Shown here: positions 63,134-64,000 of the stretch, in pieces | How the letters are laid out: each line of letters begins with the position of its first letter | Numbering within the stretch: position 1 is the stretch's first letter | NCBI GenBank assembly: GCA_963825635.1 | Contig: CAWGTU010000002.1 | Location: 186,001-250,000, forward strand | Direction of reading: 5' to 3' | Length of the DNA stretch: 64,000 nucleotides | From: JAOUEA01 sp963825635 | GTDB lineage: Bacteria > Actinomycetota > UBA4738 > HRBIN12 | Notes under the pieces: generated by a model | Database searches by the model: none | The model's input: the letters and a program-made list of their open reading frames with translations, nothing else | What the model was told of the DNA's origin: nothing | Made by a program: the position numbers and the translations under genes

Positions 63134-64000
63134 TCACACTCCGATGTCGATGACGGTCTTGCCGCGGGCCCGGCGGGCTGCGACGTGCACGAGGGCGTCG
63201 GCCGCCGCGCTCAATGGGAAGGTCCTGTCGATCACGGGCACGATCTCCCCGGACTCGAGCAACTCGGCGAGCGCCGCGAGGTCTCCCGTGTTGCGCTTCG
63301 AGAAGAAGGCTCGCAACTTCTGGCGGGTGAACGGCGATCGAGCCACGGCACCGACCGTGCGTCCGAATCCCATGAACCATCTGCCCCCCGAGCCTCCCAC
63401 GATGACGAGGGTGCCGGTGGGGCCGAGGGCTTCCCGCAGCTCGTCCAGAGGCCGGTTCCCGGCGAGATCGACGATCACGTCGTACCGCCGGTTCCGTTCG
63501 GTGATCGACTCCTGCGTGTAGTCGATCACGTCGTCGGCACCGAGCGATCGGACGAGCTCCACGTTGTCGGTGCTGCAGACGCCCGTGACCACGGCACCGA
63601 GCGCGTTGGCGATCTGTACGGCGAAGGTCCCCACCGCACCCGACGCCCCGATGATCAGGACCGTCTGACCGGCGCCGACCCCACCCACGTCGCGGAGCGC
63701 CTGGAGGGCGGCGAGTCCCGATGTCGGTGTCGCCGCGGCGGGCACCGGGGTGACGTTGTGCGGCATCGGCGCGAGGGATCCCACATCTGCGGCGACGTAC
63801 TCCGCGAAGGCGCCGGAGCACCAACCGAAGACCTCGTCCCCGGGGCTGAATCGCGACACGAGCCGGCCCACTGCCTCCACCGAACCCGCTACGTTCTGTC
63901 CGGGAACGGGGTGCTTCGGCTTGAGCAGGCCATACCCGGGCCGCGCGAAGTACGGGAGACCCTCGAGCATCAGCCAGTCGCCGATATCTGCTGCGGCGGC
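63134..64000 (-). CDS. quinone oxidoreductase-like NAD(P)-dependent enzyme (5' end outside window)
   Basis: 289 residues are visible; the N-terminus is cut by the window end, the frame staying open to base 64000 (reading AAAADIGDWLMLEGLPYFAR). Medium-chain reductase features: VPGQNVAGSVEAVGRLVSRF, the cofactor loop LIIGASGAVGTFAVQIANAL, LGADDVIDYTQESI and the C-terminal RRARGKTVIDIGV. No structural zinc motif is visible. It is a diverged paralogue of the enzyme at 59003-59974, sharing VIDYT and GVCST segments. It is followed after 3 bases by the DUF4386 gene, so membrane protein and reductase are probably made together. Confidence 0.88.
   Translation of the reverse strand, partial: AAAADIGDWLMLEGLPYFARPGYGLLKPKHPVPGQNVAGSVEAVGRLVSRFSPGDEVFGWCSGAFAEYVAADVGSLAPMPHNVTPVPAAATPTSGLAALQALRDVGGVGAGQTVLIIGASGAVGTFAVQIANALGAVVTGVCSTDNVELVRSLGADDVIDYTQESITERNRRYDVIVDLAGNRPLDELREALGPTGTLVIVGGSGGRWFMGFGRTVGAVARSPFTRQKLRAFFSKRNTGDLAALAELLESGEIVPVIDRTFPLSAAADALVHVAARRARGKTVIDIGV

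Noticed and set aside
1..64000. CRISPR arrays, tRNA or rRNA genes, insertion sequences, prophage
   Set aside because: No regularly spaced repeats, no structural RNA signatures in the short gaps, and no transposase, integrase or phage structural protein among the coding regions.

Overview
This is a GC-rich, densely coding 64 kb piece of bacterial chromosome. Gene order is short operons on both strands, stop/start overlaps of the ATGA or GTGA type are frequent, and no non-coding gap exceeds about 190 bases. The gene families (SARP/BTAD and STAND regulators, class III cyclases fused to other domains, a response-regulator/thioredoxin-reductase fusion, WS/DGAT acyltransferase, LigC-like ligase, DUF4386, nickel-binding-like DUF4242, many LuxR/TetR/ArsR regulators) point to an Actinomycetota, probably a little-studied soil or sediment lineage. 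A high-GC Chloroflexota relative cannot be excluded from sequence alone. I see no rRNA, tRNA, CRISPR array, insertion sequence, phage gene or replication origin.

Layout. 0-10 kb: a ligase-like protein without catalytic residues, a haloacid-dehalogenase-like hydrolase, an AhpD-like protein, three ArsR/SRPBCC regulator-effector modules, a truncated TPR regulator and an SDR. 10-16.7 kb: a haem-binding protein, a PAS-GGDEF-EAL protein, a nitroreductase, a secreted endonuclease/phosphatase-fold protein and a fused pseudo-receiver/flavin reductase. 16.7-20.4 kb: a NarL-type two-component system feeding a two-gene ABC exporter. 20.4-30.3 kb: a HAD phosphatase, an OmpR-type two-component system with a PepSY protein, a luciferase-like monooxygenase, and a large FtsX-type ABC exporter with a tandem ATPase. 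30-43.9 kb: small accessory enzymes (GNAT, methyltransferases, alpha/beta hydrolase, VOC, DUF1801, Nudix, DHFR-like, DinB), a fourth ArsR/SRPBCC operon, a HAD-menorin-like fusion and an RTX-like secreted protein. 43.9-53.4 kb: a signalling block with a PAS-PAS-cyclase, a 1066-residue membrane regulator (SARP wHTH-BTAD-STAND ATPase-TM-BMP sensor), a small metallopeptidase-like protein and an 1175-residue zinc ribbon-cyclase-ATPase-TPR protein. 53.4-64 kb: a serine hydrolase/acyltransferase pair, a TetR-controlled quinone oxidoreductase, a fifth ArsR/SRPBCC module, a hydrolase-cyclase fusion, DUF4386 and a quinone oxidoreductase cut by the window end.

The most striking theme is regulation. Five ArsR/SRPBCC pairs each sit beside a different operator-like element, several of them exactly overlapping a recognisable -35/-10 promoter. 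The OmpR-type regulator has matching 11-bp direct repeats at two promoters. TetR has two identical-arm 15-bp palindromes 33 bp apart. The SARP-STAND-BMP gene has a triple direct repeat in the divergent promoter region. At least sixteen genes have a TANNNT box 6-8 bases before the start codon, as expected for leaderless transcripts. The best candidates for undescribed biology are the SARP-STAND-BMP one-component receptor, the catalytically stripped ligase and the HAD-menorin-like fusion.
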